DNA of 64,000 nt from Pyrinomonadaceae bacterium (GTDB lineage: Bacteria; Acidobacteriota; Blastocatellia; Pyrinomonadales; Pyrinomonadaceae), in NCBI GenBank assembly GCA_019694395.1, contig JAIBCC010000009.1, positions 62,001-126,000 of the forward strand, written 5' to 3'. The notes beneath the pieces were generated by a model. It did no database searches. It worked only from the letters and a program-made list of their open reading frames with translations, and had not been told where the DNA came from. The translations under genes were made by a program, and so were the position numbers. Every line of letters begins with the position of its first letter. Positions within the stretch are counted from its first letter, which is position 1. This document shows positions 7,432-15,636 of the stretch, piece after piece.

Positions 7432-9552
7432 TTATTGAATTTTCATTCCTAATTCCTTGACCAAAAAGCCGTAAATATCAGTTGTTTCCTGAATTTGTTT
7501 AGCGGTTGGTTTGCCTGCGCCGTGTCCGGCATTGACTTCGATCCGAATTAAGATCGGTTTATCACTGGCATTGGCTGCTTGCAAAGTTGCCGTGTATTTG
7601 AAACTGTGCGCCGGAAAAACACGGTCGTCGTGGTCAGCCGTTGTCACCATTACTGCCGGATATTTTGTTCCCGCTTTGATGTTGTGCAACGGTGAATAGG
7701 CGTAAAGTGCTTTGAATTCTTCTGAATTTTCGGGCGAACCGTAATCCGAAGTCCACGCCCAGCCAATCGTGAATTTGGTAAAGCGAAGCATATCCATCAC
7801 ACCGACTTGGGGAACTGCCGCGCCGAATAATTCAGGATACTGATTGAGCGTTGCACCAACTAAAAGTCCGCCGTTTGAACCGCCGTTGATGGCAAGTTTA
7901 CTTGGCTGTGTATATTTTTGAGCGATCAAATATTTCGCCGCCCACGCAAAATCATCAAAGACGTTTTGTTTTTTGAGTTTCATTCCGTCTTCGTGCCATT
8001 TTTCGCCGTATTCACTGCCGCCGCGTAAGTTAGCAATCGCATAAACTCCGCCCATTTGCGTCCATACTAAACGGGAAACTGAAAATCCCGGAGTTTGCGG
8101 AATGTTAAAACCGCCGTAACCGTAAAGAATGGTCGGATTTGTTCCGTCAAGTTTGATCCCTTTTTTGTAGAAAAGGAACATTGGAATTTTCGTTCCGTCC
8201 TTTGATGGATAAAAGACTTGTTTTACTTCGTAATCTGCCGGATTAAAATCCACTTTGGCTTGACGGAAAACGGTTGATTTTCCGGTTTTCATATCGTAGC
8301 GGAAAATTGTCGGCGGTGCGTTATAGCTTGAATAACTGTAAAATGTTTCGGTATCTTCGCGTTTTCCGCCGAATCCGCCGGCTGAACCAATTCCGGGAAG
8401 CTGAACATTACGAACAAATTTTCCTTTCAGATCATAAATGCGGATTTGCGTGTAAGCATCTTTCAGATAATTTGTGACCAGTTGATTATTCAAAAGGCTG
8501 ACATTTCCCAATGTTTCGGCGGCTTGCGGAATGATTTCGGTAATTTTATTTCCGTTGGCAATATCAACCGCAATCACGCGTTTGCGGGTGGCATCCAGAT
8601 CAGTCGAAAAATAAAAAGTTGTGCCGATGTTGTCAATGAACGAATAATCATTGTTAAGATTTTCGACAATCGGCATTACTTTGCTGTCTTTCGTCTGCAG
8701 ATCTTTGTAATAGACCATATTTTGCGGACGGGTTCCCTGATTTACCGTGATGATCAGATAATGTCCGTCATCAGTCACATTGCCGCCGACAAAATATTCT
8801 TTATTGTCGGGACGCTCGTAAATCAAAACATCCTGAGAGGTTGGTGTGCCGAGTTTGTGATAATAAAGTTTTTGATAAAAGTTCTGGTCTTTTAACGATG
8901 TGTTTTCATTCGGTTTCGGAAAAGCCGAATAGAAAAATCCTGAATTGTCATTTGTCCAGCCTGAAATTCCTTGACGGCGTTTTTCGAGCTTATCGTCCAG
9001 ATATTTTCCGGTTTCGACTTCCATCACGCGCCATTCGGTCATATCCGAACCTGCCGCAGCCGTTCCGATAGCCACTAATTTTCCGTCATCGGTGAAAGCC
9101 ATTCCGCTCAAGGCAACTGTTCCGTCATTTGAAAGTTTATTCGGATCAAGAAAAACTTTGCCCGGGTCGTCAATTGATTTGGCAATATACATCACCGACT
9201 GATTCTGCAAACCATCATTTTTGGAATAAAAATAATTATTGCCGTGTTTGACCGGCGATGAATATTTTTCGTAATTCCAGAGTTTGGTTAAACGGTCTTT
9301 GATGATATTCCGCTCAGAAATTTGCGATAAATACGCATCGGTAACTTTATTTTGTGCTTGAATCCAGGCGTTTGTGTCGGCGGAATATTCTTCCATCCAA
9401 CGATACGGATCAGCGACTTTGGTTCCGCTGTAATCATCAACCTGCTCGACTTTTTTAGGTTTCGGATAGTCAAATTTTTGACCGAAAATCATTAATGACA
9501 TAAAAGACAAAAGAGACAAAACGAAGAAACTTCGACGTGCTATTTGAAACAT
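7432..9552 (-). CDS. Prolyl oligopeptidase (family S9A), exported
   Basis: This 706-residue enzyme of normal family length has an N-terminal signal peptide (FFVLSLLSFMSLMIFG), then the seven-bladed propeller region, then the alpha/beta-hydrolase domain. The catalytic Ser is at 559 in INGGSNGGLLVG, the Asp in HDDRVF near 642 and the His at 677 in NAGHGAGK. It cuts short peptides after proline. The signal suggests a periplasmic role in peptide use, which fits the neighbouring Oar-type transporters, though it is not shown to share a transcript with them. Confidence 0.93.
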   Translation of the reverse strand: MFQIARRSFFVLSLLSFMSLMIFGQKFDYPKPKKVEQVDDYSGTKVADPYRWMEEYSADTNAWIQAQNKVTDAYLSQISERNIIKDRLTKLWNYEKYSSPVKHGNNYFYSKNDGLQNQSVMYIAKSIDDPGKVFLDPNKLSNDGTVALSGMAFTDDGKLVAIGTAAAGSDMTEWRVMEVETGKYLDDKLEKRRQGISGWTNDNSGFFYSAFPKPNENTSLKDQNFYQKLYYHKLGTPTSQDVLIYERPDNKEYFVGGNVTDDGHYLIITVNQGTRPQNMVYYKDLQTKDSKVMPIVENLNNDYSFIDNIGTTFYFSTDLDATRKRVIAVDIANGNKITEIIPQAAETLGNVSLLNNQLVTNYLKDAYTQIRIYDLKGKFVRNVQLPGIGSAGGFGGKREDTETFYSYSSYNAPPTIFRYDMKTGKSTVFRQAKVDFNPADYEVKQVFYPSKDGTKIPMFLFYKKGIKLDGTNPTILYGYGGFNIPQTPGFSVSRLVWTQMGGVYAIANLRGGSEYGEKWHEDGMKLKKQNVFDDFAWAAKYLIAQKYTQPSKLAINGGSNGGLLVGATLNQYPELFGAAVPQVGVMDMLRFTKFTIGWAWTSDYGSPENSEEFKALYAYSPLHNIKAGTKYPAVMVTTADHDDRVFPAHSFKYTATLQAANASDKPILIRIEVNAGHGAGKPTAKQIQETTDIYGFLVKELGMKIQ

Positions 9553-9630
9553 ATTGACCTCATTTGGAAAGAATTTTGAATTGATGGAATTGATTCTACA
9601 ATAAATCGGTTAATAACTGGAAATGAGCTT

Positions 9631-9754
9631 TGACCTTTGAACTTTGATCTTGGATAAGTAATCTCGCTCAAAGGTTATAGCTTCCGGTAAAAATTATTCA
9701 ATGTTAGAAGGAAGTAAAAATCAAAGATCAAAAGTCAAAGGTCAAAAATCAAAC
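9631..9754. repeat. Degenerate 7-nt tandem repeats, in inverted pair
   Basis: Positions 9631-9653 repeat the unit (A/C)CTTTGA and 9719-9754 repeat TCAAARR, five units in a row. The second set is the reverse complement type of the first, so the two can pair. The stretch 9553-9814 holds no gene. Confidence 0.6.
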
Positions 9755-9755
9755 T

Positions 9756-9786
9756 AAAAAAGAAGCCGCCTTTTCAGACAGCTTCT
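9756..9786 (-). terminator. Probable terminator of the first Oar-like gene
   Basis: On the reverse strand AGAAGC (9781-9786 side) pairs with GCTTCT (9761-9766 side) around a 14-nt loop and is followed by a short T-run. It starts 29 nt after the gene's stop. The stem is short, so confidence is moderate. Confidence 0.45.
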
Positions 9787-9814
9787 CTATTAGTTTTTCT
9801 ATCAGTTTTTCAAC

Positions 9815-12800
9815 CTAGAAAAGGAAACGGAATCCGAAACGAACTGCTCGCGGAGCTTGATAAAGCTGCGACAAGTTAAAGCGATTGTCAGTATTTCCGG
9901 CGATATTTGCATAAGCTAAAACTTTAGCGGCAGTGATTCCGCCGTTAAAGAACGCGCGGTCAATACAAACATCTGTGGTGCAGCCGAAAGTTGAATATGG
10001 AGCATCAACTCTGGTCAAGGTTTCACGGCGGGAAATTTCCCCCGCTTGATTCCATAAATTTAAGACATTGATGTCAAATGCAACTGCATAACGACTGTCT
10101 CTGCCGAATTTGTATTTATGGGTTAAACTGGCATCTGTCTGTGTATAAACTGCGGTTCTGCCTAAATCACCGCGTCCATTAACGATCATGCTTGTAACGC
10201 CGCCCAACCGTGCGCGAGTTGTGACAGGCGTTCCGCTGCCGATTTGATAGAACAGATTAAAGCTGGTTGAATTAGCTTTATTTCCCCACCAGTCAAATAG
10301 ATAGTTTCCGCTGAATTTGAAGAAATGCGGTCTGTCGGTTGGTAACGGTCCGTCATCCGGTTTGCCGTCAGCAGTGAAGCCGATGAATGGTAAATCATAG
10401 TAACGGCTGACATTCGGAGAGTTACGTCCAACTCCATCACGACGTTGTGATTCGTCCGAACTGGCTGAACCTGAATAGTTTCCGAATAAACGGCTCCAGG
10501 TGTAGCTGCTGTCCAAAGAGAATTTATTGATGCGTTTTTGAACTCTGAATTCAACTGCATCATAGACTCGCTTAGCCTTCGGGGCAGTTGCACCGGGGAT
10601 GTCGTATTGTCCGCAAGCAGGTTTAGCACAAACACCTTCTCCCGGGTTGCCAATGTAATAAAATTCGTTTTGGGTGGCACCGGTCAATTGGTGATAGCCG
10701 ATGTCATCAATGGTGCGAATGATATTTTTATGGGTGTAACGACCTTCGAGGATAAATCCTTCACCGAAATCATAAGCCGAACCAAAAGTATATTCCTGTT
10801 GTTGGAACGGTTTAATATTCGGATCAATGCGGTTATCTGAAGGATCGTTTGAAGCAATACGTTGATCGGTAATATTGATGTTATTGGCAATTACGCCCGC
10901 ACGGGTATAAGAGAGAACATCAGGATTAACCACCAGGAAAGTGTAGATCAACTGAACTTCGCCCCCGAAAGAACCGCGTGAAAGTTCATATTTGAAACGG
11001 TCAAAGAAACGTCCGTAGCTGCCGAAAGCTTTCCATTTACCATTTCCTAAGACATCATAAGCAACTCCGATTCGGGGAGCGAGCTTGTCAGTCCAATTGA
11101 ATTTGATACCAGGCGCGCCTGCTTTGAATGAAGGAATGTCTTCTCTTTCAACCCGCAAGCCTAAATTTAAGGTCAAACGGTTATTGATTTGCCAACTGTC
11201 TTGGGCATAAAGAGCTTGGTTAGCACTGCTGGCTTTACCGAAAGTTCCGACTAAAGCTAATGTGCCGACACCTTTAACTCCGGCTGCGGCATCGGCTGCG
11301 ATGCTTGGTCCGCGAGTATTTCCGTTGCGGTCAACAGCGGTTGCTGCCGGATCCATATTGACATTGATAAGCCCTAAGCTAACGTAGCCTTTATCCACAT
11401 CGTTGCTCAAACCATTGTATTGATAACCGAATTTGAAATTATGTCTGCCGCCAAAGTTATTCAGATAAACTCCTGCCGCTGCATCAAAAGTTTCACGGAT
11501 AGAAATATCTTTGAGAACTGATGAGTTAGTTGGAATTGTTTCAGAACCGGCTGCGCCGAGCGAACAAGCAAAAGTTGCACAGGTGTAACGGGTAACTTGC
11601 GGAATTCCATATGAATAGTTAGTTGCAATTGCCGCACTATTTGAACCGAAGTTTTCAATTTTTTCGTTCAAATAGCCTTTTCCGTAACGAACGTTGAATG
11701 AAAGATTTTGAGTCGGAATGTAAGTTCCTTCAAAACTATAATTGGTTGCCGGAATTCTGCCGCCCAAATTTGATTGGAGAGCCGTATTTGGTGCTTTAGT
11801 CGCATCTGTTACTGAAAACAAAGTAGCGTGCAAAGGAAGCGCACCATTTTGTTTCAGCGGATTGTAAAGATAAGTTGCATTGACTTGCAGTTTATCTGTG
11901 ATTTGTCCGTCTAATCTGACAAAGCTGTAATCTCTGCGGATTTTGTTGTCATATTCTTTGGTCACATTGCCCGGAAATGTGAAACTTCGGGTGGTGTTAA
12001 AGAATTGCGGCGCACTGCTGGCAAAAAAGAACAAGCGGTCTTTGATAACCGAACCGCCTACATAAAATGACGGGAACTGATTAACAAAACTATCTCTTTG
12101 GGGGTAGAAATAACGATTTGAAGCAGTTGGCAAAACCGAAGTGCTGGCATTCAGAATCTGACGCGGACGGGCAAATAATTTGCTTGATTCGATTTGCTGC
12201 CCAATCTCACCGTGAAAATCATTTGAACCGCGTTTGGTCACAACGTTGATTACACCGCCGGTTGCGCCGCCGTATTCAGCTTCAAATCCATTCGATTTGA
12301 TTTGAACTTCCTGAACTAATTGGAAAGGAATATTATTGTTCAGGTTCAATGTTCCGCTGCGGAAATTGGTGACTTCCTGACCATCTAATACAAATGAATT
12401 TTCCGAACCCGAGGCGCCGTCAATTTGAAATCCGCCCGCAGTTGGTTCTGAGCGAACTGGCGCAGCAGCTTTCAATGATGAATCGAAATTTGTTCCTTTC
12501 GGAAGATCTTCGAGTTGTTTGGCACCTAAATTGGTTTGAATTTTACTGCTGGTTGAATCAATTGTGGCTACGCCCTCTGACGTTACATTAACAACTGCCC
12601 CAACTGATGCTTTGAGGACAGAATCAACTACGGAAGCCACTCCTAAAGTAACTAAGACATCATTTTTAGTGACTTTATCAAAATTTCCTGCCGAAATGAC
12701 AACGGTATAATTGCCCGGGGGAACTTGCTGCAAACGATAAAAACCGTCCTCGCCGGATGTGACGGTGCGGTTAAAAGCGTTTCCTGTCACATTAATTGTG

Positions 12801-12937
12801 GCATTTGGAACGACCGCGCCGTTTTGATCTTTAACTGTTCCTTCGATTGCTCCCGTTCTTTCCTGTCCGAAAGCAATTGCACTCAAACAAAGAACAAGCG
12901 AGAGCAGAAGAGAAATATATCTAAAATTTTTTTTCAT
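9815..12937 (-). CDS. Oar-like TonB-dependent transporter with carboxypeptidase-regulatory domain (1)
   Basis: This 1,040-residue outer-membrane protein has a signal peptide (SLLLSLVLCLSAIAFG) and then a carboxypeptidase-regulatory-like Ig domain (GAIEGTVKDQNGAVVPNATI..., about residues 28-110). The plug follows with VVTKRGSNDFHGE, and a long beta-barrel ends in an aromatic residue (APRAVRFGFRFLF), as OMP assembly requires. Oar-type proteins take up or release large peptides or other polymers across the outer membrane in a TonB-dependent way. The start has a GGAG ribosome site. Expression is predicted to need sigma-54 (see 13100). Confidence 0.9.
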   Translation of the reverse strand: MKKNFRYISLLLSLVLCLSAIAFGQERTGAIEGTVKDQNGAVVPNATINVTGNAFNRTVTSGEDGFYRLQQVPPGNYTVVISAGNFDKVTKNDVLVTLGVASVVDSVLKASVGAVVNVTSEGVATIDSTSSKIQTNLGAKQLEDLPKGTNFDSSLKAAAPVRSEPTAGGFQIDGASGSENSFVLDGQEVTNFRSGTLNLNNNIPFQLVQEVQIKSNGFEAEYGGATGGVINVVTKRGSNDFHGEIGQQIESSKLFARPRQILNASTSVLPTASNRYFYPQRDSFVNQFPSFYVGGSVIKDRLFFFASSAPQFFNTTRSFTFPGNVTKEYDNKIRRDYSFVRLDGQITDKLQVNATYLYNPLKQNGALPLHATLFSVTDATKAPNTALQSNLGGRIPATNYSFEGTYIPTQNLSFNVRYGKGYLNEKIENFGSNSAAIATNYSYGIPQVTRYTCATFACSLGAAGSETIPTNSSVLKDISIRETFDAAAGVYLNNFGGRHNFKFGYQYNGLSNDVDKGYVSLGLINVNMDPAATAVDRNGNTRGPSIAADAAAGVKGVGTLALVGTFGKASSANQALYAQDSWQINNRLTLNLGLRVEREDIPSFKAGAPGIKFNWTDKLAPRIGVAYDVLGNGKWKAFGSYGRFFDRFKYELSRGSFGGEVQLIYTFLVVNPDVLSYTRAGVIANNINITDQRIASNDPSDNRIDPNIKPFQQQEYTFGSAYDFGEGFILEGRYTHKNIIRTIDDIGYHQLTGATQNEFYYIGNPGEGVCAKPACGQYDIPGATAPKAKRVYDAVEFRVQKRINKFSLDSSYTWSRLFGNYSGSASSDESQRRDGVGRNSPNVSRYYDLPFIGFTADGKPDDGPLPTDRPHFFKFSGNYLFDWWGNKANSTSFNLFYQIGSGTPVTTRARLGGVTSMIVNGRGDLGRTAVYTQTDASLTHKYKFGRDSRYAVAFDINVLNLWNQAGEISRRETLTRVDAPYSTFGCTTDVCIDRAFFNGGITAAKVLAYANIAGNTDNRFNLSQLYQAPRAVRFGFRFLF

Positions 12938-13030
12938 TTTTTTGCTCCTATAAATTTTATGCGGAATAAAACCGCGCTTTGATTAGCTAAAAAATTCCCG
13001 TTTTCGCTGATTTATGAATGATTTTGAATA

Positions 13031-13044
13031 TTCACAAATTGGAA
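13031..13044 (-). promoter_or_regulatory. Conserved leader box, copy 1
   Basis: The reverse-strand sequence TTCCAATTTGTGAA lies 59 nt downstream of the -12 GC of the sigma-54 promoter. The same box with the same spacing occurs before the other two Oar-like genes. Confidence 0.6.
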
Positions 13045-13099
13045 GTTATAAATTTGAAAAAACGGTGAGTTCTAAAAACTCAGTTCTCCAAAGTATTGA

Positions 13100-13116
13100 G
13101 CGCAAAAAATATGCCC
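13100..13116 (-). promoter_or_regulatory. Sigma-54 promoter (-24 GG / -12 GC), copy 1
   Basis: The reverse strand reads GGCAT-N5-TTGC with the GG and GC exactly 12 nt apart, which is the sigma-54 spacing (consensus TGGCAC-N5-TTGC). The GG is at 13115-13114 and the GC at 13103-13102. Transcription should start near 13091, about 150 nt before the ATG. Confidence 0.7.
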
Positions 13117-13513
13117 TGCCAATCGTAGAATTCAAATAACTGCACTAAATACAATATTTTGCAGAAATACACCTGTGACCCGTCAATTTCTGTCTATAAT
13201 CTTGGACAAAAGCTCTCATTGCTTATAACTCCTGTTGGTTAAAGCGCAATGGTTGTGCCAATTAACTGAATTTGCCTAAAATCAACTAATTCAAATGAGA
13301 TAAATTAAGGGGTGGTTTTACTAAAGCAAGGGCTATCTTTCGTTTTTTGAAGAATCGGATTAGAAAAATTGGAAAAAATGAATTTTTGAGAAAAAGAGGA
13401 AAAAATATTGTTCAAAAGACAGGACATTTTAGTTTTGTTTATAAAGATAGATAAAATCTATTTTATTGAAAATAATAGAGTAAGTTATTAAAAGCTTATT
13501 GCAGAATTTCGTT

Positions 13514-13544
13514 GAAATTCATTTTTTCCAATTTCACATTTTGG
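13514..13544. promoter_or_regulatory. 31-nt shared upstream element, copy 1
   Basis: It is identical over 31 nt to 19690-19720 and differs at three positions from 23530-23560. Its core has an imperfect inverted repeat, CCAA-N9-TTGG. It lies about 410 nt before the promoter here, compared with about 125 nt in the other two copies. It is a candidate binding site for a sigma-54 activator. Confidence 0.55.
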
Positions 13545-13567
13545 AAGATTTCCTATCAGCCAATAAA

Positions 13568-13603
13568 AAAGGTTTGATTAGAAATCATTCCAATCAAACC
13601 TTT
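13568..13603 (-). terminator. Terminator of the TPR gene
   Basis: A 12-bp perfect stem (AAAGGTTTGATT pairing with AATCAAACCTTT) around a 12-nt loop is followed on the reverse strand by a T-run. It begins 24 nt after the stop of the gene at 13627. Confidence 0.8.
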
Positions 13604-13626
13604 CAGGATGAAAAATGCGAGAGTCT

Positions 13627-14544
13627 TTACTTCTCTTTGAACGAACTGGCATTAACGACATATTTTTGCCACAAATATTGTCTGCCTTTTTCGGCTAAAC
13701 CGGAATCATAATGCGATAATGCATCGAGTTGCTCACGAGCCAGATCACGTTCGCCGCGTTGAATATAACTGAGAGCCAGATTATACATGGCATCGCTCCA
13801 ATTCGGTCGTAAACGGACAGCTTCCAAAAAGGCTTGATGGGATTCTTCTTTTTTCCCGATTTCACCTAAAACTACGCCTAAATTATTGAAGGATTCGGCA
13901 AACTTGGGATCAAGTGCAACCGCTTTTCTAAAATCGGCAGCGGCTTCTTTTTTCTTGCCCATAGCATACATTGTCGCGCCGCGATTACAGTATGCTCCAG
14001 CATAATTGGGCTGTAATTCAATAGCAATATTAAGATATTTTAATGATTCCTTGAAATTGTTAAGTTGGTAAAGAACAACTCCCAGATTATTGCCGGATAC
14101 GGCATCAGTAGGATCCAGTTCAACCGCCCGACGAAAATAAGCAAGACTTTCGGCAAACATTCTTTTTTGATAATAAGCCTCACCAATACTTGCCTGTGCA
14201 TCTGCATGATCGGGTTTGATTTTTATTACATTATTTAGAACCTCGATAGCTTCATCATTTTGACCCAGCGCTACCAGACAACGACCAAGATTATATTGGG
14301 TTTGATAAATTCCGGCATCTTTAGCAATTATCTGCCGGAAATCTGCGGCAGCTTCCTTAAACTTGCCTTCCAATCCTTTTTCAACCGCTAAATTATTAAG
14401 TTCAATTAAATCAAGCGGAAGCGAACCATCATTTTTAAGCAATTGCGGTGCGCGCACTTTCTTGTCGGAAAATAATTGTTGGTTTTGGGCATTGACTGCG
14501 GAAAAAAGAATAATGACCAATAGAAAAAAGTATAAATTTCTCAT
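13627..14544 (-). CDS. Exported TPR-repeat protein
   Basis: This 305-residue protein has a signal peptide (YFFLLVIILFSAVNA). About seven TPR units follow in series, for example YQTQYNLGRCLVALGQNDEA, ADAQASIGEAYYQKRMFAES and SGNNLGVVLYQLNNFKES. It should act in the periplasm as a protein-binding scaffold. It lies between the first and second Oar-like transporter genes and downstream of the two Fis-type regulators in the same direction, so it may serve the same uptake function. A 17-nt inverted repeat (14607) precedes it. Confidence 0.85.
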   Translation of the reverse strand: MRNLYFFLLVIILFSAVNAQNQQLFSDKKVRAPQLLKNDGSLPLDLIELNNLAVEKGLEGKFKEAAADFRQIIAKDAGIYQTQYNLGRCLVALGQNDEAIEVLNNVIKIKPDHADAQASIGEAYYQKRMFAESLAYFRRAVELDPTDAVSGNNLGVVLYQLNNFKESLKYLNIAIELQPNYAGAYCNRGATMYAMGKKKEAAADFRKAVALDPKFAESFNNLGVVLGEIGKKEESHQAFLEAVRLRPNWSDAMYNLALSYIQRGERDLAREQLDALSHYDSGLAEKGRQYLWQKYVVNASSFKEK

Positions 14545-14606
14545 AATTACCTCTTTTGAGAATCGGATAGACCTCTCCGACCTCTTTGTTTATGAATTAA
14601 TAACAA

Positions 14607-14623
14607 AGAAACAAATTGTTTCT
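14607..14623. promoter_or_regulatory. Perfect inverted repeat, candidate operator
   Basis: AGAAACA-AAT-TGTTTCT, with seven perfect pairs, is placed 63 nt upstream of the TPR gene start. It is short and symmetrical like a repressor or activator site. No ligand protein is identified. Confidence 0.4.
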
Positions 14624-14658
14624 ACTACTTGTTTTGCGAAATTCAGACCTAATCCTTG

Positions 14659-15102
14659 TCAAGCCGCTAAAGGGCTAAATTGATCATCTCCAAGCGGAGT
14701 AATTGTGTTTTTATAAAGTGTGTCTTCGTGAATGATCGGCGCATTAACCAGATTCTGCGGGGAAATATTAAGCCGTTTAAGCTTATTATGCAGTGTGGTC
14801 AGATTAATGCCGAGTAGTTGAGCAGCGCGGGTTTGATGCCCGCCGGTTCGTTCAAGCGCGGATTGAATCAGATGCACTTCAAACATTCGCATCTCTTCGT
14901 GCAAATTGATTCCTTCACTTAAATTTACCGGGCGGACATAATTGAGAGCTTCAATCTCATTCACCAGGATCAAAGCGACATCTTTTAAGACTTCTATTTT
15001 GCGTTTGAACATCTGCGCGTCAATTTCTTCGTAAACGTTCAAATTTTCCAAAATATTAAGTTTGTTTTTTAAACTATTGTCTTTTTGCATCTCAAACCCC
15101 AC
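14659..15102 (-). CDS. Fis-type HTH DNA-binding protein (1)
   Basis: In this 147-residue protein, the segment FEVHLIQSALERTGGHQTRAAQLLGINLTTLHNKLKRL is the C-terminal Fis-type helix-turn-helix that ends NtrC-family sigma-54 activators. There is no receiver domain or AAA+ ATPase, only an N-terminal helical part of about 75 residues. The neighbour at 15135 has the same layout, so the two are tandem paralogues. Because the flanking transporters carry sigma-54 promoters, these proteins may help set their expression by binding the shared upstream element, but that is inference. Confidence 0.8.
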   Translation of the reverse strand: MGFEMQKDNSLKNKLNILENLNVYEEIDAQMFKRKIEVLKDVALILVNEIEALNYVRPVNLSEGINLHEEMRMFEVHLIQSALERTGGHQTRAAQLLGINLTTLHNKLKRLNISPQNLVNAPIIHEDTLYKNTITPLGDDQFSPLAA

Positions 15103-15134
15103 CTAAAAAAGCAGTGCTGCGTTCAAGTTTGAAT

Positions 15135-15470
15135 TTACTTAGCGATTTCTAAGGAACCTGAACGTCTGCCGAGTCTAATGTCGTAGCGTTTGATCTTGGC
15201 ATTGAGAGTTGTATGTTTCAGATTAAGAAGGCGGGCTGCACGAAGCTGACTGCCGCCGGTTTGTTCGAGTGCACGTTCGATTAATGCAATTTCAAAGCTT
15301 TTTACCTCATCGTCAAAGTTGATGCCGTTTTCGATTTCAACTTTTCTCATTGAGCCAAGCGATTTGACTTCATCTAAAAGTGCTACTGTTACTTCTCGTA
15401 AAGTTTCGATTCTATCATTCAAAATATTGCCGTTTCTTTTTAATTCAAATTGTCCAGTCATATAAAACAC
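15135..15470 (-). CDS. Fis-type HTH DNA-binding protein (2)
   Basis: This 111-residue paralogue of the next gene has Fis-type HTH in FEIALIERALEQTGGSQLRAARLLNLKHTTLNAKIKRYDI and a shared helical N-terminal half (RNGNILNDRIETLREVTVALLDEVKSL). It lacks the ATPase and receiver domains of full sigma-54 activators. Only 32 nt separate the two, and an operon is likely. The pair could form homo- or heterodimers. Confidence 0.8.
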   Translation of the reverse strand: MFYMTGQFELKRNGNILNDRIETLREVTVALLDEVKSLGSMRKVEIENGINFDDEVKSFEIALIERALEQTGGSQLRAARLLNLKHTTLNAKIKRYDIRLGRRSGSLEIAK

Positions 15471-15580
15471 CTCTGTCCTTTTTTACTATTTCAGAACTTT
15501 TCCACGAATTTGAAAATAAAAATGTGACGAATCGGCTAAAAGTTGTGATGAGTTGTTTTTGTAAATTGGATTTTATAGAT

Positions 15581-15610
15581 AAAAAAGGCGTTGACCGTTT
15601 AGCCAACGCC
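15581..15610 (-). terminator. Terminator of Oar-like gene 2
   Basis: On the reverse strand GGCGTTGG pairs with CAACGCC and is followed by TTTTTT (15586-15581). It begins 26 nt after the stop codon of the gene at 15637. Confidence 0.8.
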
Positions 15611-15636
15611 AAAGCAGGGATTCTTGATCTCTGCGA

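Larger units (their letters stand above)
12938..13567 (-). other. Long regulatory interval upstream of Oar-like gene 1
   Basis: This gene-free stretch holds the leader box (13031), the sigma-54 promoter (13100) and the shared 31-nt element (13514). The part from 13117 to 13513 shows no feature I can name. Confidence 0.5.
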
